Below are positions 1 to 8,403 of a stretch of 64,000 nucleotides of DNA, piece after piece. The stretch is taken from positions 1,178,001 to 1,242,000 of the forward strand of contig CBDFGK010000002.1 of the NCBI GenBank assembly GCA_965247075.1, read 5' to 3'. Position 1 is the first letter of the stretch, and each line of letters opens with the position of its first letter. The notes beneath the pieces were generated by a model. It had not been told where the DNA came from. It did no database searches and was given only the letters and a program-made list of their open reading frames with translations. Both the position numbers and the translations under genes were made by a program. This DNA comes from CBDFGK01 sp965247075. Lineage in GTDB: Bacteria > Pseudomonadota > Gammaproteobacteria > Pseudomonadales > Halieaceae.

Positions 1-576
1 TTTATCAATTGCAATAATACTTCCCTTAGGAAATATGAGCGTGCGACCCACTGTTACATCGTGCTTCTTCCCTTCCGTGACGACCACAAACTCCGGCAAA
101 TAACCCGCATGATTCAAACCGACGTGCAGTTTAATCGCTCCTTTGGTGGTGCGAAAATCAGCCCAGGGAAACGCAGACAAACACAAGTCGATGGTGGACG
201 CGTCCAGCGAATAAAGCGGGTGAGTAAATCTGAAACTATGATCAGGCGCCACGCCTTGGCAGCGAGTTAACAGTTTTCCAAACAGCGCTTCGTACAGAGC
301 ATAAGGCTTATCTTCATTGATGCGCGATAGGTTAGATCGCGACAGCTTCGCGCTGCCCAGGTGGTAAAGGCGATGCATTTGCGCCGACATATTATCCACG
401 ATATCACGCAAGCTGTTTCGACCAGACAATTGAGCCATCGTCAGCGACACAAACTGTGACCAGCGGGAGGCTTTACGAAAGGAACGGCCAGAATGATGTT
501 GTTTGGCAAGGGTCTCAAATTCATGTCTCGGAACAAGTTTTAGTATTTGTGACAGGATCGTATTACAATGCGCCAT
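1..576 (-). CDS. IS4-type transposase, N-terminal part (runs off window)
   Basis: An open frame starts at an ATG at 574-576 and continues on the minus strand to base 1 without a stop, giving 192 codons. It begins MAHCNTILSQILKLVPRHEF, which resembles the DUF4372 N-terminal domain of IS4-family (ISPepr1-like) DDE transposases. The segment YSLDASTIDLCLSAFPWADF near residue 125 fits the first catalytic Asp region. The rest of the DDE domain lies outside the window, so intactness cannot be judged. No terminal repeat could be assigned between 577 and 830, which appears to hold no gene. Confidence 0.8.
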   Translation of the reverse strand, partial: MAHCNTILSQILKLVPRHEFETLAKQHHSGRSFRKASRWSQFVSLTMAQLSGRNSLRDIVDNMSAQMHRLYHLGSAKLSRSNLSRINEDKPYALYEALFGKLLTRCQGVAPDHSFRFTHPLYSLDASTIDLCLSAFPWADFRTTKGAIKLHVGLNHAGYLPEFVVVTEGKKHDVTVGRTLIFPKGSIIAIDK

Positions 577-830
577 GGTCTGGTTCCCTCTATTTATACA
601 CTGTTTTTTAGACAATCTCATTGTATCAATTGTGGCGGAATCAGACCTCCTTATTTCTCCTTAACGGGACAGCAGTGATATTGCATCATTGTTTTCCTTT
701 TAAGACATAATCAGGTTGTAGAAACCCATAATATAGGCAATTTTATGATTCACAAGTCATTTTTCTCTAGGTTCTATCTCTGAATAGTTTGCTTGCTGAT
801 ATATGATTATGATGAGCGCGGATGTTTGCC

Positions 831-1109
831 CTACCCCTGCGCCAACTCCCCAAAAGAAACATATGGCTTGATGGTATTTAGTTCGTTTACTTCGGTACGT
901 TTTGCCCGGGACAAATCCCAACGGAGCTGCAGATTCATCCAGAAATCTTCTGAAACGCCAAAAAACCTTGCCAGCCGAAGTGCAGTGCTGGGAGTGATGC
1001 CTCCTTTACCGTTGATAATCTCGTTAATCCGTTGGTATGGCACATGGATCGCCACCGACAGGTCGCGTTGCGAAATCGACATTGGCAGCAGAAACTCTTC
1101 CAATAACAT
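831..1109 (-). CDS. higA: HigA-family antitoxin (orphan, 5' end cut by IS630)
   Basis: The product is a small XRE helix-turn-helix protein of the HigA/VapI type, which normally binds its own promoter and neutralises a HigB toxin. The HTH runs from SISQRDLSVAIHVPYQRINE to LARFFGVSEDFW. The family N-terminus (THPGEMLLEEF) is partly encoded upstream of the ATG at 1107-1109: the frame stays open through REPTHPGE back to the IS630 tip at 1148, and no standard start codon lies in that stretch. Before the insertion a TTG just beyond the TA target would have preceded this sequence. No higB toxin is adjacent. It is either expressed from the internal ATG or is a broken gene. Confidence 0.75.
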   Translation of the reverse strand: MLLEEFLLPMSISQRDLSVAIHVPYQRINEIINGKGGITPSTALRLARFFGVSEDFWMNLQLRWDLSRAKRTEVNELNTIKPYVSFGELAQG

Positions 1110-1147
1110 TTCGCCGGGATGGGTTGGTTCACGGAACTTGGGTGCTA

Positions 1148-2328
1148 GTGTAGTGTTGCAAATAAATTGCTCATTTAGCTAATGCCTGACGAGCACGGTT
1201 TGTTTTTGCCAGTATGTCTTCGGCTGATTTAGTCCAGACAAACGGTTTCGGATTCTCGTTATGAGCGGCAATAAACTTCATAATCTTTTCCTCCAAGTCT
1301 GTCACTGAGCTAAACACGCCCCGGCGTATCTGCTGGTCAGTAATTAGCCCGAAGAATCGTTCGACAAGGTTTAACCAAGAGGAACTTGTTGGTATGAAAT
1401 GCAACGTGACGCGTTTGTTACGCTTCAACCAGTTCTTCACTTTTTGATGTTTATGGGTAGAGTAGTTGTCCACAATCACATGCAGTTCCTTGCCCGGTTG
1501 TGTTTGTTTTTCCACAGTTTTCAAGAAGGCCAGAAATTCCTGATGCCGATGGCGCTGCTTGCACTCGCCAATCACTTCCCCCGAGAAGACATTGAGTGCG
1601 GCAAATAACGTGCTGGTGCCATGGCGTTTGTAGTCGTGCGTCATGGTCGCTGCTCGCCCTTTCTTCAACGGTAATCCCGGCTGAGTTCGGTCTAACGCCT
1701 GTATGGAGCTTTTTTCATCGACACAGAATACCACTGCATTTTCTGGCGGATCAAGATAAAGCCCCACCACATCTTCCAACTTTTCCGCAAACTGCGGATC
1801 GTTACTGATTTTAAACTGACTGATCAAGTGCGGTTTAAACCCGCAGTCACGCCAAACTCTGGCGACAAATGAGTAGTTCGTACCCAATTCGGCTGCCAGC
1901 GTTCTTGTGCTCCAGTGAGTGGCATTTACCGGAACTTCTTGAGTGGTCTTTTCAATAACCTTCTGACGTAATCGTGCTTGTACTTGACTGTTTTTCCCGC
2001 CGTAGTTCCCGCCCCTGGGCAAGTCTTTCTCTATTGCAGCCAACCCGCCCTCGGCAAACCGGTTTCTCCACCGGCCCGCTTTATGAGCGCTGATTGACAT
2101 ATGTTCGGATATTTCACCATTGTTGAGGCCTTCACGGGCTAACAGCACGATAGTAAGCCGTTCCCTGAGCCGCACTGATGTCTTACCGCTGCGACACAAT
2201 TTTTCATATTCTTCCCGTTGTTTACGTGATAAAACAATTGGTACAGGTGCGCCCATAGCAAGGATCGTCCAGTCAAAAACCTGTACTGGATTATACTACA
2301 TTTGAATACTTTATATGCAACACTACAC
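1148..2328 (-). mobile_element. Complete IS630-family insertion sequence
   Basis: The 1181-bp element is bounded by perfect 13-bp inverted repeats (gtgtagtgttgca at 1148-1160 and its complement at 2316-2328). With imperfect extension these reach about 22 bp. A TA dinucleotide flanks each end (1146-1147 and 2329-2330), within CTAG at both junctions, which is the TA target duplication typical of IS630/Tc1-type elements. It carries one transposase gene. Removing it joins the 5' side of the HigA gene to the phage-like sequence that begins at 2331. Confidence 0.92.
1171..2256 (-). CDS. IS630-family transposase
   Basis: This 361-residue DDE transposase has an N-terminal helix-turn-helix region (residues about 10-75) followed by the IS630 catalytic domain. 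The catalytic acidic residues are visible in FCVDEKSSI (about 185), HVIVDNYSTHK (about 265) and SWLNLVERFFG (about 300). Length and motif order match a full-length enzyme, and the gene fills almost the whole element between the two inverted repeats. No frameshift or internal stop is seen, so it may be active. The transposase stop lies about 23 bp inside the left tip. Confidence 0.93.
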   Translation of the reverse strand: MGAPVPIVLSRKQREEYEKLCRSGKTSVRLRERLTIVLLAREGLNNGEISEHMSISAHKAGRWRNRFAEGGLAAIEKDLPRGGNYGGKNSQVQARLRQKVIEKTTQEVPVNATHWSTRTLAAELGTNYSFVARVWRDCGFKPHLISQFKISNDPQFAEKLEDVVGLYLDPPENAVVFCVDEKSSIQALDRTQPGLPLKKGRAATMTHDYKRHGTSTLFAALNVFSGEVIGECKQRHRHQEFLAFLKTVEKQTQPGKELHVIVDNYSTHKHQKVKNWLKRNKRVTLHFIPTSSSWLNLVERFFGLITDQQIRRGVFSSVTDLEEKIMKFIAAHNENPKPFVWTKSAEDILAKTNRARQALAK

Positions 2329-2330
2329 TA

Positions 2331-2410
2331 GTGTCAAGAAGTCAGATCAAGATCCAGATGTAATGGAGTATGTTAAGTGGCTTATTGAGATGGCTGAAGT
2401 AGAAGAGTAA
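2331..2410 (+). pseudogene. 3' end of an unidentified gene, cut by IS630
   Basis: Just right of the IS630 tip, a plus-strand frame reads SVKKSDQDPDVMEYVKWLIE and ends at TAA 2408-2410. It has no start codon. It precedes two phage-like fragments in the same orientation, so it may be the tail of a phage structural or packaging gene. That is inference from position only. Confidence 0.3.
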
Positions 2411-2497
2411 TGGGAGTACATACGAAACTTCATAACGTGCACTGGCAGTGCAGTATCAGCAATAGACATCCGCACAAACAAATGATACAATTCACAA

Positions 2498-2716
2498 ATG
2501 ACGTATGTAGCTATTGATGATGCCCCCTTCTCACCGGAGGATATTGTTAAGATCAAGAAGATGGGAATTGTTGGTGCTGACTGGGGCCACCCAGAAGTAG
2601 TGTTAGATGATCCTGTGGCGTATTTCAAAGCCTCGGATAAGCGGACTGAGCTGAAGGCAGGCACGAAAATATCCAAACCACCGCGTTGGTTTGATGATCC
2701 AGTTTTCTTCCAGTAG
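2498..2716 (+). CDS. Small hypothetical protein in phage remnant
   Basis: The 72-residue frame contains DDAPFSPEDIVKIKKMGIVG and is rich in charged residues. It lies between the previous fragment and the prohead-protease fragment, in the same direction, which suggests it belongs to the same prophage remnant. I do not recognise the family and no clear ribosome-binding site precedes the ATG. The opposite-strand frame across this region has an implausible composition and is treated as a shadow. Confidence 0.4.
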   Translation: MTYVAIDDAPFSPEDIVKIKKMGIVGADWGHPEVVLDDPVAYFKASDKRTELKAGTKISKPPRWFDDPVFFQ

Positions 2717-2774
2717 TACTTTCGCTTTTCTCCCAAAAGTTGCGCATGAAGTTTGAATCTTGTACCTTTGCGGT

Positions 2775-3028
2775 ATGGAAAAGCGTGTTCAGTTCTCAAA
2801 ACTAGACCCAGATCGCCAGTTAGTCTATGGCGAGGTGTACGTTCCTGATGTGTTTGATTCCCAGGGTGACTATATGACTCGGGAAGCCATTGAAGCTATG
2901 GCGCATGATTTTATGAGGAATGGTCGAGTATCGAAGGTTGATACGAATCATGATCAGGTAGACAATGGTAGTGTCGTTGTGGAGTGTTTTATTGCTCGAT
3001 CAGGTGATCCTGATTTCATTGAAGGCCA
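2775..3028 (+). pseudogene. XkdF-like phage prohead protease, N-terminal fragment
   Basis: The frame from ATG 2775 contains DRQLVYGEVYVPDVFDSQGD, then a predicted helix (AIEAMAHDFMRNGRV), DTNHDQ and VVVECFIARSGDPDF. This order matches the start of the XkdF/prohead serine protease fold (PF14550-type). The D-x-N-H motif and the Glu after VV are hallmarks of the family. Homology stops near 3028, where the sequence changes to an IS91-type transposase tail, so only the first part of the gene survives. It marks an old prophage. Confidence 0.65.
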
Positions 3029-3396
3029 ACCACCGCTGGCGCGGACTGGTCACACCCGCTAAACGCGGCAAAGGTGTGAAGCGAATCGCCAGTACGGAAA
3101 CTCGCTTACCCGCCGAGCGCCACGCCGCCATGACCTGGGCTCAGCGCCTGAAACGTGTGTTCAGCATCGACATCGAGGTTTGCGGCCGCTGCGGTGGGCC
3201 TGTCAGAGTCATCGCATGTATTGAGGACCAGAACATCATAGATAGAATCCTCGCTCACCTTCGCGATAGGGAACAGGACATCCCAACCTTGCTGCCACTG
3301 CTCACACCACCTCCCAGGGCACCACCTGAGACATTGCCTCTTTTCGCTGGGAAGGATTCCAGGTCAACAGCATTCAATCAGCAGGGACGCCACTAA
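3029..3396 (+). pseudogene. IS91-family transposase, C-terminal fragment (copy 1)
   Basis: From about 3029 the plus strand encodes NHRWRGLVTPAKRGKG, then AAMTWAQRLKRVFSIDIEVC, GRCGGPVRVIACIEDQ and an Ala/Pro-rich tail ending at TAA 3394-3396. This is the conserved C-terminus of IS91-type rolling-circle transposases. The Tyr-containing catalytic part is missing. A second, shorter copy of the same 3' region begins at 6348. Beyond the stop, 3397-3688 has no gene. A GAAC at about 3672, following a short GC palindrome, might mark the element's 3' end, but this is tentative. Confidence 0.8.
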
Positions 3397-3572
3397 GAAA
3401 TTCGTTGGTATAGCGTTGTTCGTGCCAGGTCTCTAAGGTGAGCAAAAAAGATCTACAAGACCAGCAATGCGGGTACTCACCGCAGGCACTGCGCGAGCCG
3501 CCTTCCACCATTTCAGGATCCGAGACTATCTTTTAGACGACCAATTACTCTCGACGCCCCATTTATACTTCT
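3219..3572 (+). repeat. 354-bp direct repeat, copy 1 (IS91 3' region)
   Basis: This segment recurs at 6348-6701 in the same orientation with two mismatches that I could find by eye. It starts inside the IS91-type transposase tail (at tattgaggaccag) and runs about 175 bp past its stop codon. Copy 1 keeps more transposase sequence upstream, while copy 2 is fused to the Fic gene. Confidence 0.93.
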
Positions 3573-3688
3573 TATACTCAAAGCACGGGTGGTGGCGAGT
3601 TAAGTTGGTGACGCGCCTTCCAAATCTTTTTCCTTCAGGGGCTAAAGGCCGGAGCCCTTCGCCATGGAATAGAACTTGAAGGCAGTTA

Positions 3689-5488
3689 TCACGACATCTC
3701 CTCGATCCACTGCTTGATTTTGAGTGCCATTAGCCTGCGACGCTCGGCCAGGAAATCCTCGTAGTCGAATGAACCGCCGTCCAGCATATTATCGGGTATG
3801 CAATTGGCGGCCAGGTTGGCACGCATCTCTGCTTCATTAGTGATTCCACCATAACGTTTCTTTCCGCCGTTGCACTGCTCGGCTAACGCGCTGAAGTATT
3901 CTTCAGGTGCCTTATCACCAATGGCGATGTTGATCTCGCTTTGAGCGATGACGAAGTTAGCGATCTGGTTATAACGCCCGCGATTTAATCCCTGGCGTTG
4001 CAGATGCTTGCGCGGGAAGACGTGGTGTTTGTCACCGCGGCTAATCAACAGATCGCGCACAGTAATATCGGTTGAGAGAAAACCTTTATCCCCCAATTTC
4101 ACTTGCGCTGACTGGTAGGCGATAAAATATGGGCTGATGGCTGATGAAGTATCCATTTCCTGCAACAACATCCCGGTCCAAAAAGTGTCCGGTAACTCGT
4201 TCTCAATAACAGTCTCTGTGTAGGCTTTCACGCCCCGGTCCGTAATCTGGCGGATGTCGACATCGAAAGTAGTTTCTGGACTACCAGAGTATCGTCCTGT
4301 CAGGACCGACATGGCATACCAGCGACGGACCATGTGTTCAATGTCATTGGCGGGCAGATTTTCTTTGCGTCCGCGCAGATAAAGAATGTAGGCAAAGTTG
4401 ACCGCGTTGCGACTGCGGATAAGCGCACTGGTGATGAACCCGGCCGACCGCAAAATCATAGTCAGGCGGTCAAAATGGGTCTTGCTCATAAAGGCATCAA
4501 TGCCACTTTTAAGTTGGGCGAAAGACTTTTCGGTAATAGCCTCCTCGTATTCGCGAGTCTCAAAGTTGCGACCTGAGAGCAGAGCAACAAGGTCCTGCAA
4601 TTTGCCGCGGCCAAACTCGGATGTGAAGGCGACACGTAGCATGTCAGTATAGGTTGGGTCATAGAGATCGTCATTGACGTCCTTGAGCCAGCGCATCTTC
4701 GGCAGGAATTCCGACTGCGCAAAATTTGGGTCGCCTTTCTCGATCTTGGAGAAATACTCTGGTGCCACGGCCAAGTGACAAAAATAATCAATAGCCTTGC
4801 GCAACAAGTTTCCACCGAATTTCTCGTCGACTGCAATCTTCGACATGGCGAAGTCGGCTTGGGAAAGCACGGCACCAGCCGAGTTCACACGAATAAAGAT
4901 TTCGGTAACGGTCTCAATATCGAGATCCTCGGCCAATTCAATCAAGCCTACATGGTTATTGACTATCTTGCCTACCTTCTGCAATACCTTGCCAACGGTT
5001 GTTCGATTTGTCGTCGGATTTTGTGTGACATACTGTTCGGTTAATCCAAAGATGTCTGCATCGGGGTCGAAGAGTACCGATACATCGTCAATCCATGCGG
5101 CGTCCTTGGCGATGGCCGGGTTGTGCACTTCGAAACGCTCCTCGCCGGGATGAAAGGCAATACGAATGCGGACCGTCTCGTAGTCCTTGGTCAACACTTC
5201 GCGACCCAGCAATGATGCCATCAGTGCGGTCACTCGCTGCTGACCATCAATCAAAACACGTTTGCCGGCAGAGTGTGAGCCGTCCTTAAGTTTGACGGTC
5301 GGGTTACGCCAGGAGATGAGGGAGCCGACCGGATAGCCTTGATAGAGTGAGTCAAGCAAGTTGCGCACCTTGGTCGCATTCCAGACGAACGGGCGTTGAA
5401 TCTCAGGTATGGCAATCTCGCCGGATTTCACCCAGGCGAGCAAGGTATCAACAGGATGCGGGGTAACGGAATATCGTTGTGTAGTCAT
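3689..5488 (-). CDS. DUF262/DUF1524 (GmrSD-like) protein
   Basis: The N-terminal half is a DUF262 (GmrS-type) domain with IPEIQRPFVW at about residue 30 and the DGQQR motif in VLIDGQQRVTAL at about residue 80. The C-terminal part has a DUF1524 HNH-like motif (KHHVFPRKHL near residue 480). Family members include GmrSD type IV restriction enzymes, which cut modified DNA. Many relatives are uncharacterised defence proteins. About 599 residues is the normal size for a fused protein. AGGAG lies 8 nt before the ATG at 5486-5488, which supports this start over the upstream TTG. It neighbours a broken Fic gene and sits between two IS91-type repeats, so it looks like mobile defence cargo. The gene itself appears intact. 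Confidence 0.88.
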   Translation of the reverse strand: MTTQRYSVTPHPVDTLLAWVKSGEIAIPEIQRPFVWNATKVRNLLDSLYQGYPVGSLISWRNPTVKLKDGSHSAGKRVLIDGQQRVTALMASLLGREVLTKDYETVRIRIAFHPGEERFEVHNPAIAKDAAWIDDVSVLFDPDADIFGLTEQYVTQNPTTNRTTVGKVLQKVGKIVNNHVGLIELAEDLDIETVTEIFIRVNSAGAVLSQADFAMSKIAVDEKFGGNLLRKAIDYFCHLAVAPEYFSKIEKGDPNFAQSEFLPKMRWLKDVNDDLYDPTYTDMLRVAFTSEFGRGKLQDLVALLSGRNFETREYEEAITEKSFAQLKSGIDAFMSKTHFDRLTMILRSAGFITSALIRSRNAVNFAYILYLRGRKENLPANDIEHMVRRWYAMSVLTGRYSGSPETTFDVDIRQITDRGVKAYTETVIENELPDTFWTGMLLQEMDTSSAISPYFIAYQSAQVKLGDKGFLSTDITVRDLLISRGDKHHVFPRKHLQRQGLNRGRYNQIANFVIAQSEINIAIGDKAPEEYFSALAEQCNGGKKRYGGITNEAEMRANLAANCIPDNMLDGGSFDYEDFLAERRRLMALKIKQWIEEMS

Positions 5489-5741
5489 CAATTAAACTCC
5501 TGCTGAATGGAAAACATGCCGATTGGTATGGTCATAACATGAAATTTTTTACTTGGACTGTTGCCGAACAGAAAAATAATACTCTTTTGTTGTTTGGTAG
5601 GCAACAATGATGCCACCACATACTGGACAAATCGGGCAAAAGTTTGGCGATGGACTGGCAGGGCATCAAGTAATCCAATTCGCCCAAACTCGATCGAGCA
5701 ATCCAGTTATTAAACCCAGCGGCGTTAGTCGCTATCATTAA

Positions 5742-6347
5742 TCATTGCTCTATCTCTGGCGCGACATTCTGAAACAAATCAGTATAACTCTGATATATAA
5801 ACTTCCGGTTGCGGGCTTGCTTGGTCACCTCGTGCAGGATGCCGGTTTTGACCAGACGCCCCGTCAGGTTGTTGGCCGCCTGATAGGTTGTGCCAATCAG
5901 ATTGCGTATTTCTGGGACGGAAATAATCGGATGGTCGTAGAGGTATTCCAATACGCGGTGTCCATTACCGGCGACGCGACCAAATCCCGCAGTAATTGAC
6001 TCCCGATGTTTCTCCCTGAGTTGGATAATGTCGCGCGCGGTTTTGATTGCCTCTTTGCTTACTTCAACGACGCCACGCAAGAAAAAACTGAGCCATTGCT
6101 CTCAGGTGCCCGCGTCACGCACCGATTGTAGTTCATCATAGTATTGTTGCTGGTGTTTCTTGAAATAATAGGACAGATAGAGCGCCGGCTTGAGTAGCAC
6201 TTCCCGCTCGCACAACATAAAGATAATAAGCAGCCTGCCAACACGGCCATTGCCGTCAAGGAAGGGATGGATGGCTTCAAACTGGGCATGAGCCAGCCCA
6301 ATCTTGATTAACAGCGGCAAGTTGGTGTCAGCGTGATAGAACTTTTC
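5742..6347 (-). pseudogene. Fic-family protein, truncated and interrupted by a stop
   Basis: Fic proteins AMPylate or otherwise modify target proteins. The signature HPFLDGNGRVGR lies in the upstream part, and a C-terminal winged-helix region (ISVPEIRNLIGTTYQAANNL) lies in the downstream part. Two lesions are visible. First, the N-terminus is replaced at 6347/6348 by the IS91-type repeat, whose antisense codes the first seven residues of the present frame. Second, an in-frame TGA at 6102-6104 sits where homologues carry Trp (DAG-T-stop-EQWLSFFL). Both halves are in the same frame, so this is a nonsense change and not a frameshift. Confidence 0.85.
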
Positions 6348-6701
6348 TATTGAGGACCAGAACATCATAGATAGAATCCTCGCTCACCTTCGCGATAGGG
6401 AACAGGACATCCCAACCTTGCTGCCACTGCTCACACCACCTCCCAGGGCACCACCTGAGACATTGCCTCTTTTCGCTGGGAAGGATTCCAGGTCAACAGC
6501 ATTCAATCAGCAGGGACGCCACTAAGAAATTCGTTGGTATAGCGTTGTTCGTGTCAGGTCTCTAAGGTGAGCAAAAAAGATCTACAAGACCAGCAATGCG
6601 GGTACTCACCGCAGGCACTGCGCGAGCCGTCTTCCACCATTTCAGGATCCGAGACTATCTTTTAGACGACCAATTACTCTCGACGCCCCATTTATACTTC
6701 T
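6348..6701 (+). repeat. 354-bp direct repeat, copy 2 (IS91 3' region)
   Basis: This near-identical copy of 3219-3572 includes the last ~58 codons of the IS91-type transposase, with the stop at 6523-6525. Its left edge cuts the Fic gene. Its right edge is immediately followed by the ISL3 element, whose target duplication (6695-6702) overlaps the repeat end. The segment between the two copies (3573-6347) holds the DUF262 gene and the Fic pseudogene. Confidence 0.93.
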
Positions 6702-6702
6702 A

Positions 6703-8382
6703 GGGTCTATCCGGGTTTCCCAACGAGTTTTTTGAAAAAATCCTGTTATTGAAAAACTATCCGAATACCCCTGGACTTTCCCCGGCGTAGTGTGGGCAGG
6801 CGGTGGGTTAGTGTGGGTAACCGGTGGTATGTGAGGCACGAACATTCCACGGGTTATCCACATGATCACCTCGCCAGGGATGGCGGGGTGAAATCCACGG
6901 CCTGTCCACACGGAGTCCGGCTGACAGATGTCGGGGTTCTTTTACCCACAGTTATCCCCGAGGACCCGAACTTCCCCATCATTTCATGTTGATGCAATGA
7001 CTTGAATTCACACGTAAACACGGGCTTCATCCCCGCTGTAGATTACCGTCAACAAAAAGGAGAAGCCCGTGAGCAACCTGAAGTTGCTGTATAAGATATT
7101 ACGCCTCAAAGGTATGAAAATCACCCAGTTCTGGTTCAAAAACCGCAACAAGGAACTGCATCTGGCGGTCAAGCCCTACAAGAATGGCTGCCGCTGCCCC
7201 GAATGTGAACGGCGCTGCCGGATTGTGCGTCATACGACCGAGCTGCGCCGGTGGGAGGATCTCACACTCATGGGGATGAAGGTCTTGCTCTGGTATGCCC
7301 CAAAGGAGATCTGCTGCCCAACGCACGGGCGGGTGCAGGAGACGATCCCCTGGGCGCCAGCCTATTCACGTATCACCTACCGACTGGAGTGGCGGATCTG
7401 CTCCCTGTGCCAGATCATGACCCAGAAGGCCGCCGCCGAGATTCTGGTGATGCCTTCCTCCACCCTGTCCGACCTGCTGCACCGGATCATCACGCGGGTG
7501 CGCCACGGCCATAAAATCCGTGGCCTGGTCACTCTCGGCGTCGACGAGATTTCCTTCTTGAAGGGCCGCAAATTCGCCACACTCGTCTATGATCTGGACC
7601 GCTCTCGTATCTTGTGGGTGGGCCTGGGAAAAGGCCGCGAGACCATTGACCGCTTCTTCAACGAACACCTGAGCAAGGGGCAGAAAGCACGCATCCTGTG
7701 GGCCAGTTGTGACATGAGTCGCGCCTATACCGGGGCCATTGAACATCACTGCCCCAACGCCACGCTCATCATCGACCGCTTCCATGTCGTCAAGGCGCTG
7801 AACCAGGCTGTGGATGAGGTGCGCAAGGACGAGTGGCGTGCCCTCGATACCGGGGGGCGCAAGGCGATCAAGGGCCTGCGATGGCTGCTCAGCATGCACT
7901 CGAGCCATCGCACCAAGAGACAGTCTCGATTCCTCAATAGCTTGCGCAACTCCAATCGGCGTATCCACCGAGCCTGGGTGCTCAAGGACGAGTTCGAACA
8001 CATCTGGAATTACCGTTATCGTGGCTCAGCTGAGAAGTTCCTGAAACGCTGGATGACCACCGCCCTGCGTAGCCGTATCCCCTCGTTGCGCCAATTTGTC
8101 ACCACGGTGCGAAATTACTTTGATAACATCGTCGCGTTCACCGATAGAAACCTGACCAATGCCGTCGGTGAAGGCCTGAACCGCATTGTCAAAATCGTCA
8201 AGAACCGAGCGTCTGGATATCGTAACCTGCACAACTTCGCCGACATGATTTACCTGACCGTTGGCGACCTCGATATTCCTGCGCATATTCCCAGCGATTT
8301 ACGTACACTGTGAGTAAGGTCCTAATCTCTATAAAACAGCATCAGGATCGTATTTCATTGGTTGGGAGATCCGGATATAGCC
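6703..8382 (+). mobile_element. Complete ISL3-family insertion sequence with 8-bp target duplication
   Basis: The 1680-bp element has 22-bp terminal inverted repeats matching at 18 positions (left starts gggtctatccgggtttccc, right at 8361-8382). It is flanked by perfect 8-bp direct repeats, tacttcta, at 6695-6702 and 8383-8390. It carries one transposase. The 366-bp leader before the gene (6703-7068) has no other ORF but contains a DnaA-box-like ttatccaca at 6854-6862 and several GT-rich short repeats. Confidence 0.94.
7069..8313 (+). CDS. ISL3-family transposase
   Basis: This 414-residue transposase has an N-terminal zinc-binding region with paired cysteines (GCRCPECERRC at about 41-51, then CCPTHGR at about 84). 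An HTH region follows, and then the DDE domain: LGVDEISFLKGR (about 160), CDMSRAY (about 215) with IIDRFHVVKALN (about 235), and VGEGLNRIVK (near 370). It is full length with no internal stops. AAAGGAG lies just before the GTG start at 7069. The intact gene, intact ends and perfect target duplication indicate a recent insertion. Confidence 0.94.
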   Translation: MSNLKLLYKILRLKGMKITQFWFKNRNKELHLAVKPYKNGCRCPECERRCRIVRHTTELRRWEDLTLMGMKVLLWYAPKEICCPTHGRVQETIPWAPAYSRITYRLEWRICSLCQIMTQKAAAEILVMPSSTLSDLLHRIITRVRHGHKIRGLVTLGVDEISFLKGRKFATLVYDLDRSRILWVGLGKGRETIDRFFNEHLSKGQKARILWASCDMSRAYTGAIEHHCPNATLIIDRFHVVKALNQAVDEVRKDEWRALDTGGRKAIKGLRWLLSMHSSHRTKRQSRFLNSLRNSNRRIHRAWVLKDEFEHIWNYRYRGSAEKFLKRWMTTALRSRIPSLRQFVTTVRNYFDNIVAFTDRNLTNAVGEGLNRIVKIVKNRASGYRNLHNFADMIYLTVGDLDIPAHIPSDLRTL

Positions 8383-8403
8383 TACTTCTATACTCTATTT
8401 TCG

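Noticed and set aside
2347..2799. A 150-codon minus-strand frame that could have been the missing HigB toxin.
   Set aside because: It shows no RelE/HigB features and is antisense to two better plus-strand phage-like frames.
7366..8001. A 211-codon minus-strand frame inside the ISL3 element as a possible passenger gene.
   Set aside because: It is fully antisense to the transposase and has no recognisable domain.
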